Made by a program: the position numbers and the translations under genes. Source: Blastomussa wellsi (lineage: Eukaryota > Cnidaria > Anthozoa > Scleractinia > Plerogyridae). From it: DNA of 64,000 nt. Positions 20,661-31,439 of this stretch are shown here, one piece after another; the first letter of the stretch is position 1; each line of letters starts with the position of its first letter. The DNA lies in contig OX393561.1 in NCBI GenBank assembly GCA_947652115.1, forward strand, positions 31,450,198 to 31,514,197. Direction: 5' to 3'. The notes beneath the pieces were generated by a model. It ran no database searches, was not told the origin of the DNA, and saw only the letters and a program-made list of their open reading frames with translations.

Positions 20661-21127
20661 GAGTGGAGCCAAAGCAGTTCTATTGCAGTGTAATGCAGTT
20701 TCAGATGTAGTTTTGTAGGTATTTCAGGGCTTCTGAAAATGTTGAATCTTTGGTCAGTCCGTCTGTGAAACCAAGCAGGTCAAGCAAATATCACTTTGTT
20801 GTCAGCTCAACGAGAAACAAATATTTGATGTGTTGAACGAATCATAGCGAGGGTAGAGGAACTAGTTTTTACGTGGAAAAGTAAACACTGAGTGAAAAAG
20901 AATTACTAAGTGAAGCATATGATTTGTTCAGAGTTGAACTTTCAAACTATTTGAGTTTTATTCGTAACGGTTGAAACTAAACGAATCCAAGAAATTGGAA
21001 GGAAAGCCGGACTACAATTCGCCTTATTTCAGGTCAGTTAATTTTTTCAATAATTTTTGTTTTTTCCTTCTCTTGCAGAATTCTTCCTGTCAACTGTTAA
21101 GTAAAACTAAAGCAAACCAAGCGAAAG

Positions 21128-24100
21128 ATGAGTCTGTTGCTCATTCTGCTCGTGTCGTGTATGATTTCCCATTTGGTGTTCACCGCCAACCAGTCGGTAA
21201 GGTTTTAGCTTCACGGTTTTACCACTGTCTTTTACGCTTTCAATTAAGTCACCCTCTTTTCACAAGCAAGATGTGTGGCGCTTGAGTATTTAGGTGAAAG
21301 AACTTTCTGCAACTCCGAATCTCTCCCTTACTTTTCGTACTTCCTCGCTTTGCTTGTTTGGTTCGACGTTCTGGAAGCCAGGGCTCGCAACTATTGCTTT
21401 GAGCGAAAATATAACGACAACAAATTGGAAAACAAAAAAGCGGGTGCAACTGATCGCACTCAAAAGGAAGCGATATAAGTATGTTTTAAAATAAAATTCA
21501 GTGTCATCAGCCTCCACAAGAGCCTTTTACAGGTCTCTTCTGTATGTGTTTTTACGTCATGTAGAATGCCAGGTAAAAAAGAGATTATTTTCATTTTCAT
21601 GTAAAAGTTTAGTGTCTTTTCAGAACTAATAGCCCTAATGGAAGCGAAATATTTTGATTGTCCGTTCTAGTGATATTTTGTTATCAGCAGGTAAAGTCCC
21701 AGTCTCCGCCAAGTTTAAGCTGCTCGGCCAGTGGCGTACCAGGTGTTCCTGGGGTGCCTGGGCTCAACGGAAGAGATGGTGCCAAGGGCGACCAAGGACA
21801 TGTGGGAGCAACTGGGAAAACAGGGCTTAAAGGTACTCTGGGGGACAAAGGAAGTCAAGGGCCCGTGGGACCATCAGGAAAGAGGGGCCCTAAAGGCAGC
21901 CAGGGTAACAAGGGAGAAAAGGGCCTCTCTGATGTAGTCCCTCAAAGGAACTGGAAACAATGTACTTGGAAACCATTGGAAGATGGGAAGGATTACGGAT
22001 TGATAAAGGTTAGCCCTTTTAAGGGGGGGAGAACCCCAACTGCAAAACGGTTGATTAAAAATATTACACAAACGGCGGTGATAAACATTTTAAGAAAATT
22101 CATTTATGAACTTGACGCACTAATTTGGAAAGATGATTTTTAGTGCACTGTAAATTAGAGAAATTTTTATTACATAGGTTTTCACTGAAGGTTAGTTAAT
22201 TAGTTTGGTAGTTAATGTAATGTTATTCTGATGATATAGTTAATTTGTTCTTTGTAATTTTTTACACGACTCCTAGGAAAACCATTTTTATGACGATGCC
22301 ATAATGTCGATGTCTCTCGCTGTCGGACTGTTGCAAACTTCGACGAATTAGACACAAAGCGTGGCAGTGCCAAGTCTCGACGATGACAATTTTAAAGTCG
22401 ATTAATAAGGAAATCTCTGTACTGCGTTTCTCTCGGCCTTTTCTGTTGTCGAAAGAGACAATCTATTCGACTTTTACATACCCTCATCCGATTTTTTGTT
22501 TCTCCCTCTTCCCAGTATATGCATTGAAAACATTGAAGTAAGGACATTCAATTCGGACTATTGGAAATCGAAGGGCAACGGATTCAAGGTGAGTAACCTT
22601 TTTTGTAACTACCTATCAGTACTAGCTGCGGTGGAACGGAATTTGCAACAGATTCAAGGTGAGTAACCCTTTTTGTATCTATCTATCAGTACTAGCCGTA
22701 GTGGAACGAAATTGGCTTACCAAAATTTAATGTGAACACCACTGATCGAGTCTCGAGCCTACGCTTCCGTCCCTACATTTCTCTCTTGAAATTAACAAAA
22801 AAAAGTCATTCACGCTTGGTGTCATTAGATTCTCGATAACGACAAACAAGAACACCTTGGTCGACACGTATCATGTTCTGTTGTGAATCATCCGTCAGAG
22901 TATGAAAGAACCACGGAATTTCACAGTCTCTTCTAAAAAAACAGCATTATTTTGCGACTGGTTTGATGTGAGCACCACCGATCCGATCGTGTATCGAGCC
23001 TACTCTCTCGTCGCTGTATTTCTCCCTTGAAAACTCAAAACCTCATTCACACTAGGTGTCATTACAAAATTGACATCGACAAAAGAGAACAAAGGTCACC
23101 TTGTTATTGTTACCATCGATACACGAACTATTTGAATTGCATTTCAATAGATACACCACGCCCACTTTGATGAAAGTAATAAGCTGACACACTATAAAAG
23201 CACCACGGCATTTTACATTTTCTCTCAGTCTCTTCTGAAGCCTGACACGAGAGTTAGGGCGGCCGACGAAGGATGGGCATCTCGCAATGCACATCTCATC
23301 GGGACACCTTCTCGGATAGGGCCGCGAGAAGCCCCTTTTCGTGCAGTTCTCCTCTGGAGATCGGTAAGACATGATCGAAAGGGGTGTCTGTCTGGATGGC
23401 GTCAATTTACTCTTGGTTTGGGGGGTCTTCTGTTGTTTTTATTTTTTTATGTTTTGGGGGTTCACTTTTAATCCATTGCGGTTATCTCTTCCCGGAGTCT
23501 TGGGTATATCGATTTGCGGCGTGTGGTGAGTGTTCTTGCAGCCGTGGCAGTTCGCAGGCTGTGACTTGTTTGTGCTCTCATGTGGTTGATTCCTCACCGT
23601 TAAGCAACCAAAAGTCATATACGCCGAGAGGCCGTCCGTTAATTTTTAGGGGATTTAGTTTCAATGGAGCACCGGTGTCTCATTTCTGTCTCTTGGGTAC
23701 ATTGATATGCCGTGTGGTGAGTGTTCTTGCAGCCGTGGCAGTTCGCAGGCTGTGGCCTCAATGTGCTGTCATGTGGTTGATTCCTCACCTTAAGCACTCG
23801 AACGTCATATACGCCGAGAGACCTTCCGTTTATTTTTTAATTTTTTTAATTTATTTTTTGGAGGGGGGTTACCTCAGTGTTCGGTGTTATCCTGTTCATC
23901 CTTTCTGGATTGTATGTTAATTTTTTGGGGTGTATTTTTACTTCTAGAAGTGTTTATTTTTTTCTTTCCTATTTAGGTTTTTCATTGTCTGGTTACTCTA
24001 TCCTTTTTTCTTGAGTTAGGGCGGCCGAAGAAGGACGGGCATCTCGCACGTCCCATCGAGACACCTTCTCGGATAGGGCTGCGAGAAGCCTCTTTTTGTG

Positions 24101-27100
24101 CTGTTCTCTTTGGAGATCGGTAAGACACAATCAAAAGAGGTGCTAGTCCGGATGGCGTCGAACGACTCTTGGATAAGGCAGTAGAGAGCAACGGGACTGA
24201 TTTTTTTTAGATAGAGTAACCATCACACCAATTTTTTCCTACCCTCGGCCGTTACCTTGTCGTGGTGGGTAGGCTTGGGTGTTTCAGTGATCCTTAGGTC
24301 TATATCTGTTTAGTTAACAAAGATCTGTGGGGAGAAACCAGACTAAAACGGCCATAATCAATGAACATCACACAAACGATTACTGTAACCTTGGAGTGTC
24401 TCGGCCTTTGCGCACACGATCGAAGAGGCGCACTACACCGTCGACCCGGCGCCAATTCCGCTGTCGCCCAACTCAAAAATCGGTCTCGAGCGCAGTGTGC
24501 ATTTCGACCTTGAGTAACCTTGGAGTGTCTCGGCCTTTGCACACACGATCGAAGAGGCGCACGGCACCGTCGACCCGGCGCCAATTCCGCTGTCGCCAAC
24601 CTCAAAAATCGGTCTCGAGCGCAGTGTGCATTTCGACCTTGAGTAACCTTGGAGTTTCTCGGCCTGTGCGTACACGGTCGAAGAGGCGCACGCCACCGTG
24701 GACCCGGCGCAAATTCCGCTGTCGCCCAACTCAAAAATCGGTCTCGAGCGCAGTGTGCATTTCGACCTTGAGTAACCTTGGAGTGTCTCGGCCTTTGCGC
24801 ACACGGTCGAAGAGGCGCACGCCACCGTGGACCCGGCGCAAATTCCGCTGTCGCCCAACTCAAAAATCGGTCTCGAGCGCAGTGTGCATTTCGACCTTGA
24901 GTAACCTTGGAGTGTCTCGGCCTTTGCGCACACGATCGAAGAGGCGCACGCCACCGTGGACCCGGCGCCAATTTCGCTGTCGCCCAACTCAAAAATCGGT
25001 CTCGAGCGCAGTGTGCATTTCGACCTTGAGTTACCTTGGAGTGTCTCGGCCTTTGCGCACACGATCGAAGAGGCGCACACAATCGTCGACCCAGCGCAAA
25101 TTCCGCTGTGGCCTAACTCAAAAGTCGGTCTCAAGCGCAGTGACAATATTTCATTGTGGTGTGTATTTCGACCTTGACTGACCTTGACACGACTTAGTTT
25201 TTGTCCCTATCACGGAGAACGTCATTCAAGGACGTGCACGCAATCGTGGACTTTACGCAGATTCCGTTCTCGCCCAAACCAAAAATAGGGCTCGAACGAG
25301 TGACAATATTTCATTGTGGTTTGTATTTCGACCTTGACTGACCTTGACACGACTTAGTTTTTTGTCCTTATCACGGAGAACGTCATTGAAGGACGTGCAC
25401 GCAATCGTGGACTTTACGCAAATTCCGGTTGTTGTCCGAACCAAAAATAGGACCCGAGTGAGTCACAATGTTGCATTGTAGTGAATTTGGACTTTGACTG
25501 ACTAGTCATGACTCGACGTTCGTGGAGGTCACAAGATAGTGATGATCCAGGATATGGGACCGGAATTGATTGTGACGTGACTATGTATTTTGCCCTGTCA
25601 TTGCATGCGTCATCGACCAGGTGAATGACGTCTGTTTAAAACTGTGATCTTATTGGTCATCCGTATCGTGCCATGGGCTATATATTCAGAGGCCAAACGA
25701 GGTCTCTATTCAAACGCGACCAGCAGCAGACAAGTACGTTCAAGAGATGCCAAAAGAAGCAGACAAGTTACCGAGTACGATGGCCTTAAAGGATGCTACA
25801 GCTAGATTGCCAAGTAACGTGGTTGAAAGCACTGCCTCACTCAGCATGCACTGTAACGGTTGCGATGGCTTGGGCGACAGAGAAAGGTTATGTTTCTTTC
25901 AAGGACTAAAGAAGCAAAGGCTGAAGGCATTGATAAAGGGAATCTGCGAGTTTCATCCCAGGTCTCAGTTCTCCATTCCTCTGTGGGACCAGATCAATCG
26001 ATTGGACTCTGGGGACAAGGAACTGATAGCAAAGCTAATGCTTTTCGTTGGTAATTGCAAGGTCGATCCTTCGGCGTTTAATCTGTTTACTGGATGTCTA
26101 ACGCAGTGGAACTTTTTCGAGACTTGTACCTTGCCGGTTCCAAAACGCCACGACACGATCGAAGTGGACTTGTTGAAACTGACTTGTAGACACAAGTTGA
26201 CCGTTGAATCCACCTTCAGTCAATCGTCTGGTTACTTTTCTGTCGTCCCAGAGGAATGTTCGTCTTGTCCCGCGTCCGGAGTGCAGACACCTGCCGGGTT
26301 TTCATTTGAGGGTGGAGCAGAGTTGTATCAGATCGTGCATCTTTTCCAGCTGTTTATCACTTATGTGACACATATCAGCCACGTAGAGACGCCGAGGGAG
26401 ATGGTTGACGTTTCGTATGCTAGTCAACAAGTGTAACCGTTAAAATTGGGTAAGCTATTTATACTGTAACAATGGGGGTCTGGAACCTAGACAGAAAACA
26501 TCTGCAGTAGAAATTTTAAAACGTTTCAAACGGAAACTGACTGTAAAAATCTGTTGCTAAAGAAAACGGTTGCTATAGATAACTTCTAACCATCATATCT
26601 TGGGTTCCCTTTCAATCCTGGGATTAGTTTTTTGCCGTGCTTGTTCTATTGGAAGCTGCTTTCACTTTTGCTGGTTTTGACCATATTTGGAAACACATAA
26701 ATGCAAACCTTACATCTTTCTCGGATGAAACCAAAGCCAATGGATAAATTGCATTCAGATGCAAAATCTGTAGTATGGATTTGTGGAGATTCCATTAGTT
26801 AAAAAGCTATGACATCATAAAATTTTTCTGATGTCATAACGTTACAGTATTGCGAATTTCAAAAAAATCAATACTACAGATTCTGCATCTGAATGCAGTT
26901 TATCCTTGGGTTTCGTTTCAAACGAGAAAGATGAAAGCTGTACGAATTTTTAGCATTTATGTGTTCTGGTCACATGAATTTCCAAATATGGTCAAAGCTG
27001 CCAAAAGTGAAAGCATGAACAAGCATGGCAAAAAACTAATCACAGGATTAAAAGGGAACCCAAGATATGATGGTTAGAAGTCATCTATAGCAACCGTTTT

Positions 27101-27591
27101 GTAGTTAGGGTTCTCCCCCTTAATGCTTACATGCGTAGGCCATTCTTCATGCTTGCAGTGCAAAACGATCTTGTAAACCAAACGGAAGCCTTGTAAAACT
27201 GAATTTATTTTTCTTAATCTTGAAGGATTGTGTCTTTGTTAAACAAAGCCAAGAGGCAGCATTGAAAGTTGAGTTTGATGGCGATTTCAGAGTAGCTCAT
27301 TGCTCCCGCTGCTGCAAGCGTTGGTATTTCACTTTCAATGGCGTGGAATGTTCCAATCCAGCCACCATCGAAGCGATTGATGCCATTTGGTCAAACCACG
27401 GTAGAACAGACCACAACATACACAAGCACAGTCAGATCGGTGGATACTGCGAGGGGATTGGTAAAGGGACCGTACGCGTGGGACTGGTGGTTGGAGATTG
27501 CCCGGGATTCAAGAGCGGCAGCGACGCATACGCAGGACACAAATCCGTCACACGAATCATGATCGAGGAAGTCCCCAAGCCACAGAGCTAA
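21128..27591 (+). CDS. CTHRC1: CTHRC1-like secreted collagen-repeat protein, gene A
   Basis: CTHRC1 is a secreted glycoprotein with a short collagen repeat and a globular C-terminal domain, linked in vertebrates to Wnt signalling and matrix regulation. Three phase-0 exons: 21128-21196 (ATG at 21128; donor gtaagg), 21703-22008 (acceptor tcccag; donor gttagc) and 27226-27591 (acceptor cttgaag; stop TAA). The 246-residue product is close to the human length of 243. Exon 1 is a signal peptide ([20 protein letters not shown]). Exon 2 carries GXX repeats from [20 protein letters not shown], then [21 protein letters not shown]. Exon 3 is the C-terminal domain ([38 protein letters not shown]), with paired Cys conserved. 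An AATAAA polyadenylation signal is at about 27704. The donor gttagc is non-consensus after position +2, so exon 2's end is inferred from alignment with gene B. Intron 2 (5.2 kb) hosts the 229-residue intronless frame. Confidence 0.92.
22577..22710 (+). repeat. 71-bp tandem duplication
   Basis: Two adjacent copies of a segment containing gattcaaggtgagtaacc, ctatcagtactagc and gtggaacg. Each also contains a donor-like aag|gtgagt. Confidence 0.8.
22722..23235 (+). repeat. Duplicated promoter-like unit
   Basis: Two diverged copies (about 22722-22935 and 22963-23235) share, in order, tgtgaacaccactgatcgag-like, cgagcctac, ttctcncttgaaa, cattcacnctnggtgtcatta, accacgg and cagtctcttct blocks. Only the second has an intact TATA box; the first has gtatgaaag at the corresponding place. 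Confidence 0.65.
23193..23200 (+). promoter_or_regulatory. TATA box of an intronic transcription unit
   Basis: TATAAAAG at 23193-23200 in the second copy of the promoter-like duplication. The expected start site is near 23225, just before the repeat that begins gagttagggcggccg. It is on the sense strand of gene A, within intron 2. Confidence 0.5.
23251..24172 (+). repeat. X-Y-Y-X direct-repeat locus, possible non-coding RNA
   Basis: Two copies of a ~160-bp block X (23251-23416 and 24013-24172; gagttagggcggccg, ggacaccttctcggataggg, gagatcggtaagaca) flank two ~140-bp copies of block Y (from 23497 and 23688; gtgtggtgagtgttcttgca, gccgtggcagttcgcagg, tcatatacgccgagag). Y has short complementary segments (ggtgag/ctcacc). 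Its reading frames lack a convincing protein signature. Family not recognised. Confidence 0.6.
24391..25164 (+). repeat. Six-unit 129-bp tandem array
   Basis: Units begin at ttggag at 24391, 24520, 24649, 24778, 24907 and 25036, exactly 129 bp apart. Each contains tctcggcctttgcgcacac, gatcgaagaggcgcac, gacccggcgc, attccgctgtcgcc, aaaatcggtctcgagcgcag and tttcgaccttgag. Because 129 is a multiple of three, frames stay open on both strands (up to 284 codons). The conceptual proteins are low-complexity Arg/Ser/Thr-rich repeats, and I do not annotate them as genes. The array is markedly GC-rich and CpG-rich compared with its surroundings. Confidence 0.95.
25165..25500 (+). repeat. Two diverged ~160-bp repeat units after the array
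   Basis: The pair at about 25160-25320 and 25320-25480 shares gtatttcgaccttgactgac, cacggagaacgtcatt, aaggacgtgcacgcaatcgt and ggactttacgca. The order of blocks parallels the 129-bp units (cttgac, a cacgcaatcgt block, attccg, cccaaac, aaaaata), so they look like degenerate relatives. Exact TGACCTTGAC occurs at 25179-25188 and 25339-25348. Confidence 0.7.
25652..25686 (+). promoter_or_regulatory. Inverted CCAAT box and TATA box of the intronless gene
   Basis: ATTGG at 25652-25656 (an inverted CCAAT) and TATATATT at 25679-25686, 61 bp before the ATG at 25747. Spacing predicts a start site near 25710-25715, giving a ~35-nt leader. Confidence 0.55.
25747..26436 (+). CDS. Intronless 229-residue protein of unknown function
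   Basis: ATG at 25747, stop TAA at 26434-26436, single exon, in the sense orientation within intron 2 of CTHRC1-like gene A. The protein starts [20 protein letters not shown]. It has an early Cys-x2-Cys (CNGCDGLGD), a basic amphipathic stretch ([17 protein letters not shown]) and a middle block [20 protein letters not shown] then [21 protein letters not shown] Cys-containing segment (CRHKLTV, later CSSCPASG) and a hydrophobic C-terminal helix ([20 protein letters not shown]) follow. There is no signal peptide, and I recognise no family. In favour of a real gene: length, ATG start, a TATA/CCAAT promoter at the right distance and ordinary amino-acid composition. Against: no known homologue that I can name. 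It could be a lineage-specific gene or a captured element gene. Confidence 0.6.
   Translation: MPKEADKLPSTMALKDATARLPSNVVESTASLSMHCNGCDGLGDRERLCFFQGLKKQRLKALIKGICEFHPRSQFSIPLWDQINRLDSGDKELIAKLMLFVGNCKVDPSAFNLFTGCLTQWNFFETCTLPVPKRHDTIEVDLLKLTCRHKLTVESTFSQSSGYFSVVPEECSSCPASGVQTPAGFSFEGGAELYQIVHLFQLFITYVTHISHVETPREMVDVSYASQQV
26567..27096. mobile_element. 530-bp foldback element
   Basis: The arms (26567-26785 and about 26868-27096) are inverted copies: cggttgctatag ... tctgtagtatggat against its complement ending ctatagcaaccg. Similarity covers about 220 bp with scattered mismatches. It lies between the intronless gene and exon 3 of gene A. Confidence 0.85.
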
Positions 27592-27743
27592 ACAACACAA
27601 TCAGCTGTGAAGAAAAACGAAGCTATTGTACTCTAACCAAAAAGTTAAATTTGCGGGTAACTTTTAAAAACGTTTGTAATGAATGGGATGCTTTGAGATG
27701 ACTCAATAAAATGCTATAACAAGGAAACATTTTTGACCATCGG

Positions 27744-30092
27744 TTAAGGTATCAGTATACCTCAACTGACGATCTCACGTTAAGGTCATTCCCCTGAAAT
27801 AGAACTGACAATAGACCCTATGCATAAATGGCTACCAACTTAAAATTCTTTTGTATGTATTCAAATTAGCCTCACTAACCTCGTTTAAAAGTAAAAATTC
27901 TTTTGAATTACCAACTCAAAACCGAGGTTAGTAAGGCTAATTTAAATGAATACAAAAGAATTTTAAAGTGGCAGCCTTTTATGCATAGGGTCTATAGACT
28001 TTCGTTGAAACTTTGACCATTTGTTGTTCATCGTGAGGGAATATAAATTTTGTAATGAAAAAGAGGGGTTCCCATATTCGTTTAGGAGCAGGAGCACCTT
28101 GAAAATACCCCATAATTCTTTAAAATATCAACTTCAGAAATGTTTTCATTTGACTAGCTCATGTCACGTCTTATGGGAGAAGAAAAAAAAAATAGGGAGA
28201 AAGCAAAACAAGGGAAAAAACTATAGATATATTGTATTGCCTTCAAGGAACAATTTAATATATGTTTCATTATGAAAGCACGCATTTCCAGTCGACCTTG
28301 ATTCAACTTGTTACTAGTATGCAATGATCTCGAGGCCACAATATCTGTTTAATAAGTTCACGTTTCCGTCGATTATTTATTTTTCTGCAATGGGCATTTG
28401 TTTAATTCCTGTTATAGGAAGAAAGTGATTGCTAGTCTCAGAAAAAGGGTAAAAAAATATAGGTCACCATACTCGTTTACGCGAAAACGACGATTTATCT
28501 CCTTCACGAGCAAAGCCGTAGATAAAACGCCGCAGTTTTCTTTAGGTGCGCGCTGATGACGTAATAAATCGTGCGCAGTAAGGATGCGCAATGCAATACA
28601 GGGAATGACCTTAACTCATTTTCGTGACGCGCCGTTAAAAGTAAACCCCTATAAAGTGTACATTTCCTGAAAGCTTAATAAATGAAAAATTCGAATATGT
28701 TTTCCTTTTTTAAAAAAAACGAAAAGCTTTCGAAATTTTGCGCGGCGAAGCGATATTTCCCGTTTCCAGTTTGTGAAGTTTGTTTACACGCCTCAATAAT
28801 CGCGGCAACGTGTTTGACATCGCAAATGATTCGTTACACATGACCCTTGAAAAGAGTGTCTCCGATTTCTCAAACATCACTCTGTTTTCTCTTTATTCCA
28901 CTCTAAAGTTTGATGATCGAAAGCTTGTGATATTCTTTAACAAACAAAGCCATAACTTCTTAACGAAAACGAATTTTGAAAATCGGAGAAACACTTTTGC
29001 AGAGCAGCCACCTGGGAACATTTCAGCAAAGTTTCAGCGAAATCGTTCGAAAGTGGCTTGTAAACGAACGTAAAACGTGCGCGCATTTCGGCCAATTTTT
29101 GTTTTCGAGATACGGACGCGAAAAGATTTTCTGGTTTTATTTATTGTAGGTGATCGATGACACGCAAAGTGTTAGATTTAATCATGTATTGACAGATTAG
29201 TTCAGGGATCGACTTACCGTAACTATGGCGTTGATGACAATCTACATTGAACAGCCATGAATTCGTGGGAAACATCAAAGCCAAAGTTTCCGCGGCCGTG
29301 TGTGATTTTTAGTTCACTGGAGACCAAACGGCGGTACGTTTTCTCTTTTTGGTTCTCGGATTTTTGCGCTGAAACGTTCACGGCACTGTAATCTGCTTGT
29401 GACTATATTTTCCAGGAAAGCTAAATCGAGCAGCATACTGCTAAGATGCAAAGAACATCCAGAACTGGTGGAAGATCGCGGAGGCAAAACCAGCAAGCTG
29501 AGCGCCATGTCAGTCCGCAACTTGTGGCAATAGCTTCGAGCGACTTGCACTAGGGGTGGACGATTCTTTTTCACAGCCACCGAACGCTTCGCTTTGATGC
29601 TCGTCTAGCCATGTTTCTTGTTCCTGATCGCTTGCTGCCAAATCGGTAGCCTTCGAGGGGGAAAATGGAACCTTATTTTTTCAACATTTTTTCGCCTTCT
29701 TTGCCGAAGCAAACGGTCACGAAACTTTTCGTTTCCGTGAATTCGTCAAATTAAAGGTCGGAGCAACACGTACAAACAGAGGGCAAAACGAAGAACCTGA
29801 AAACTATTGCCGGAGTATCGAAGCGATATCGTGTGAAAGGTTGTGACTTCCTGTGATGCTTACGTGACATTTGACGCCAAATAAATAAGTGATGACACCT
29901 TAATGACACCAACTTGTCAACGCGCAGTTGGCGGTAATAAAAATTTAAAATCGGTTTTTCCTTTATCTCAGAAACCAAAAACGCTTTTCTCTCCATTTTT
30001 TTTTGCAAATGAAAGGCCACAAAATTTCCTAACATGTAATTGAAAAAAAAATTAGATTTTTTGAGTGAAATTGAGGAATACTGATACCTTAA
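27744..30092. mobile_element. 2.3-kb segment bounded by 22-bp inverted repeats
   Basis: TTAAGGTATCAGTATACCTC (27744 on) and its inverse near 30071-30092 match over 22 bp with one mismatch. No transposase is visible inside. A MITE is nested at 27811-27995. Other AT-rich sequence in the segment (28000-29950) shows no gene. Confidence 0.35.
27811..27995. mobile_element. 185-bp MITE, family M1 copy 1
   Basis: Terminal inverted repeats starting atagaccctatgcataaatg, with arms containing aattcttttgtatncattca and aaattagcctcactaacctc. A second copy lies at 60531-60705. Confidence 0.85.
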
Positions 30093-30109
30093 TATGTTAA
30101 GGCAGAACA

Positions 30110-31430
30110 GGGTCTGGAAAGGGGGGTCCTGATCCCGCATCCCGCTCCTTTTTCACGCGAATTCTGCATCCCGCACTTTTTGTCATCGCTTTCCCGAATC
30201 CCGTTTATCTTTCCTCAAAAATTTATTTAAAAGAGGATTAAGTTACTGCAAACTGCAATTAGTTCTTCATACCTCAGTACGATGAAAGAGCCCGATATGA
30301 AAGCTAAGGTAAGGAAAGGTAAAATCTTTATTTAGACACGGTATTTCCTTCAGGACTTATAGTTTACAATATTAACTATAACTAACTACCTAACTAAATC
30401 ATTAACAGCTAATATAAAAAGAGAAATAATAAAAAAAACCTGCTTTACAAGGAAGCCGTGTATAAAATCAAAATAAGATTTACGTAAATCTACCATCAAA
30501 ACCATAATTTTTCAACTTAGATTTAAATACATCAAGAGTGTGTGACTGACGAATATCCAAGGGTAAGCTATTCCACAGTACAGCTCCGCTGTATGACAGA
30601 CTTCTTTTACAATAATTAGTGCGGGGCTGTGGAATGGCAAGCGAAAAGTCACTCTCTCTTAAATTATAGATTAAGGTATCTGAACGGAAGACAAAGTGCG
30701 AGCTAAGATAATCTGGAGCCATTCTATTTACAATCTTATACATCAATATAGATTTATTAACAAGGCGTTGACGGTCCAGTTTAACCCAGTTTACCATTCG
30801 CAACAATTCGTCAGTACTACGATCATAATTTAAAAAGGTTATGACACGTGCAGCAATTTTTGAGAAAGACTCTTAGAGCAGGATCCCCACACCGAGCTGC
30901 AGTAATCAAAATGAGGTTGGACCAACGAATTGTAGATGGCAAGTAGAGTCTTATATGGAACCGTATGCCTAAAGCGTGATGGGTCTTCCTGTACGCGTGA
31001 CACTGTCTTTGATAAAAAGTCTACAGGACCACCCTCGACTGCGTCTTCATTGGTGGTACTGTCCTCGTTGTCACTGGAGTCCGAATCATATACTCTGACA
31101 GCTGGTCATCAGTTGAATTGGGTTCCTCTGTGATTCGGTCGCCAACAGCTGCTGACGGCTTTGCATTGCTCGCTGGCCCACTGGCGCATGGTATCCTGGT
31201 CCTCCTGTGACATCTAACGTACAGGCAGACGTTTGATCTTGGGATGCCGTTATTTCCCGAATTACCAAAAACAGGCAAGAATTCCCGCGTACAGTGCCCA
31301 AATTCTGCTCAATTCCGCCTCCCGAGAAGCAAACAATTCCCGACTCCTGTCAAGTTATTTTGCGTTTTCCCAAATCCCACACTGTATTTTGGTCAAATCC
31401 CGGATCCCGAAAATACCCTTCAAGACCGTG
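30110..31430. repeat. ATCCCG-rich repeat split by a LINE fragment
   Basis: Reiterated 'atcccg' (30130-30210) and 'cccga/atccc' words (31250-31415) flank the LINE fragment at 30310-31020. The parts together resemble one interrupted repeat. The stretch 31030-31210 is unrecognised. Confidence 0.45.
30310..31020 (-). pseudogene. CR1/L2-type LINE reverse transcriptase, C-terminal fragment
   Basis: The minus strand encodes the end of a non-LTR RT: LLAIYNSLVQPHFDYCSSVW, then in another frame KIAARVITFLNYDRSTDELL, WVKLDRQRLVNKSILMYKIV, MAPDYLSSHF and SYSGAVLWNSLPLDIRQ. A frameshift near 30875 separates the first two parts. The stop is at about 30480 and a 3' UTR runs to about 30310. This is a 5'-truncated dead copy; the family (CR1/L2/Rex1-like) is inferred from the conserved tail. 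Confidence 0.85.
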
Positions 31431-31439
31431 GCAGAAGCT

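Noticed and set aside
23384..23920. 178-codon plus-strand frame
   Set aside because: It overlaps duplicated Y repeats and the peptide copies the duplication; no domain or start context, so better explained as non-coding repeat.
24230..24310. Resemblance of ccttgtcgtggtgggtaggc to a LINE/SINE end
   Set aside because: Too short and based on memory only; no tail or target duplication seen.
24300..25181. Long open frames on both strands (260-284 codons)
   Set aside because: They arise from a 129-bp tandem repeat whose length is a multiple of three; the peptides are low-complexity repeats without a domain, so they are reported only as an array and as a finding.
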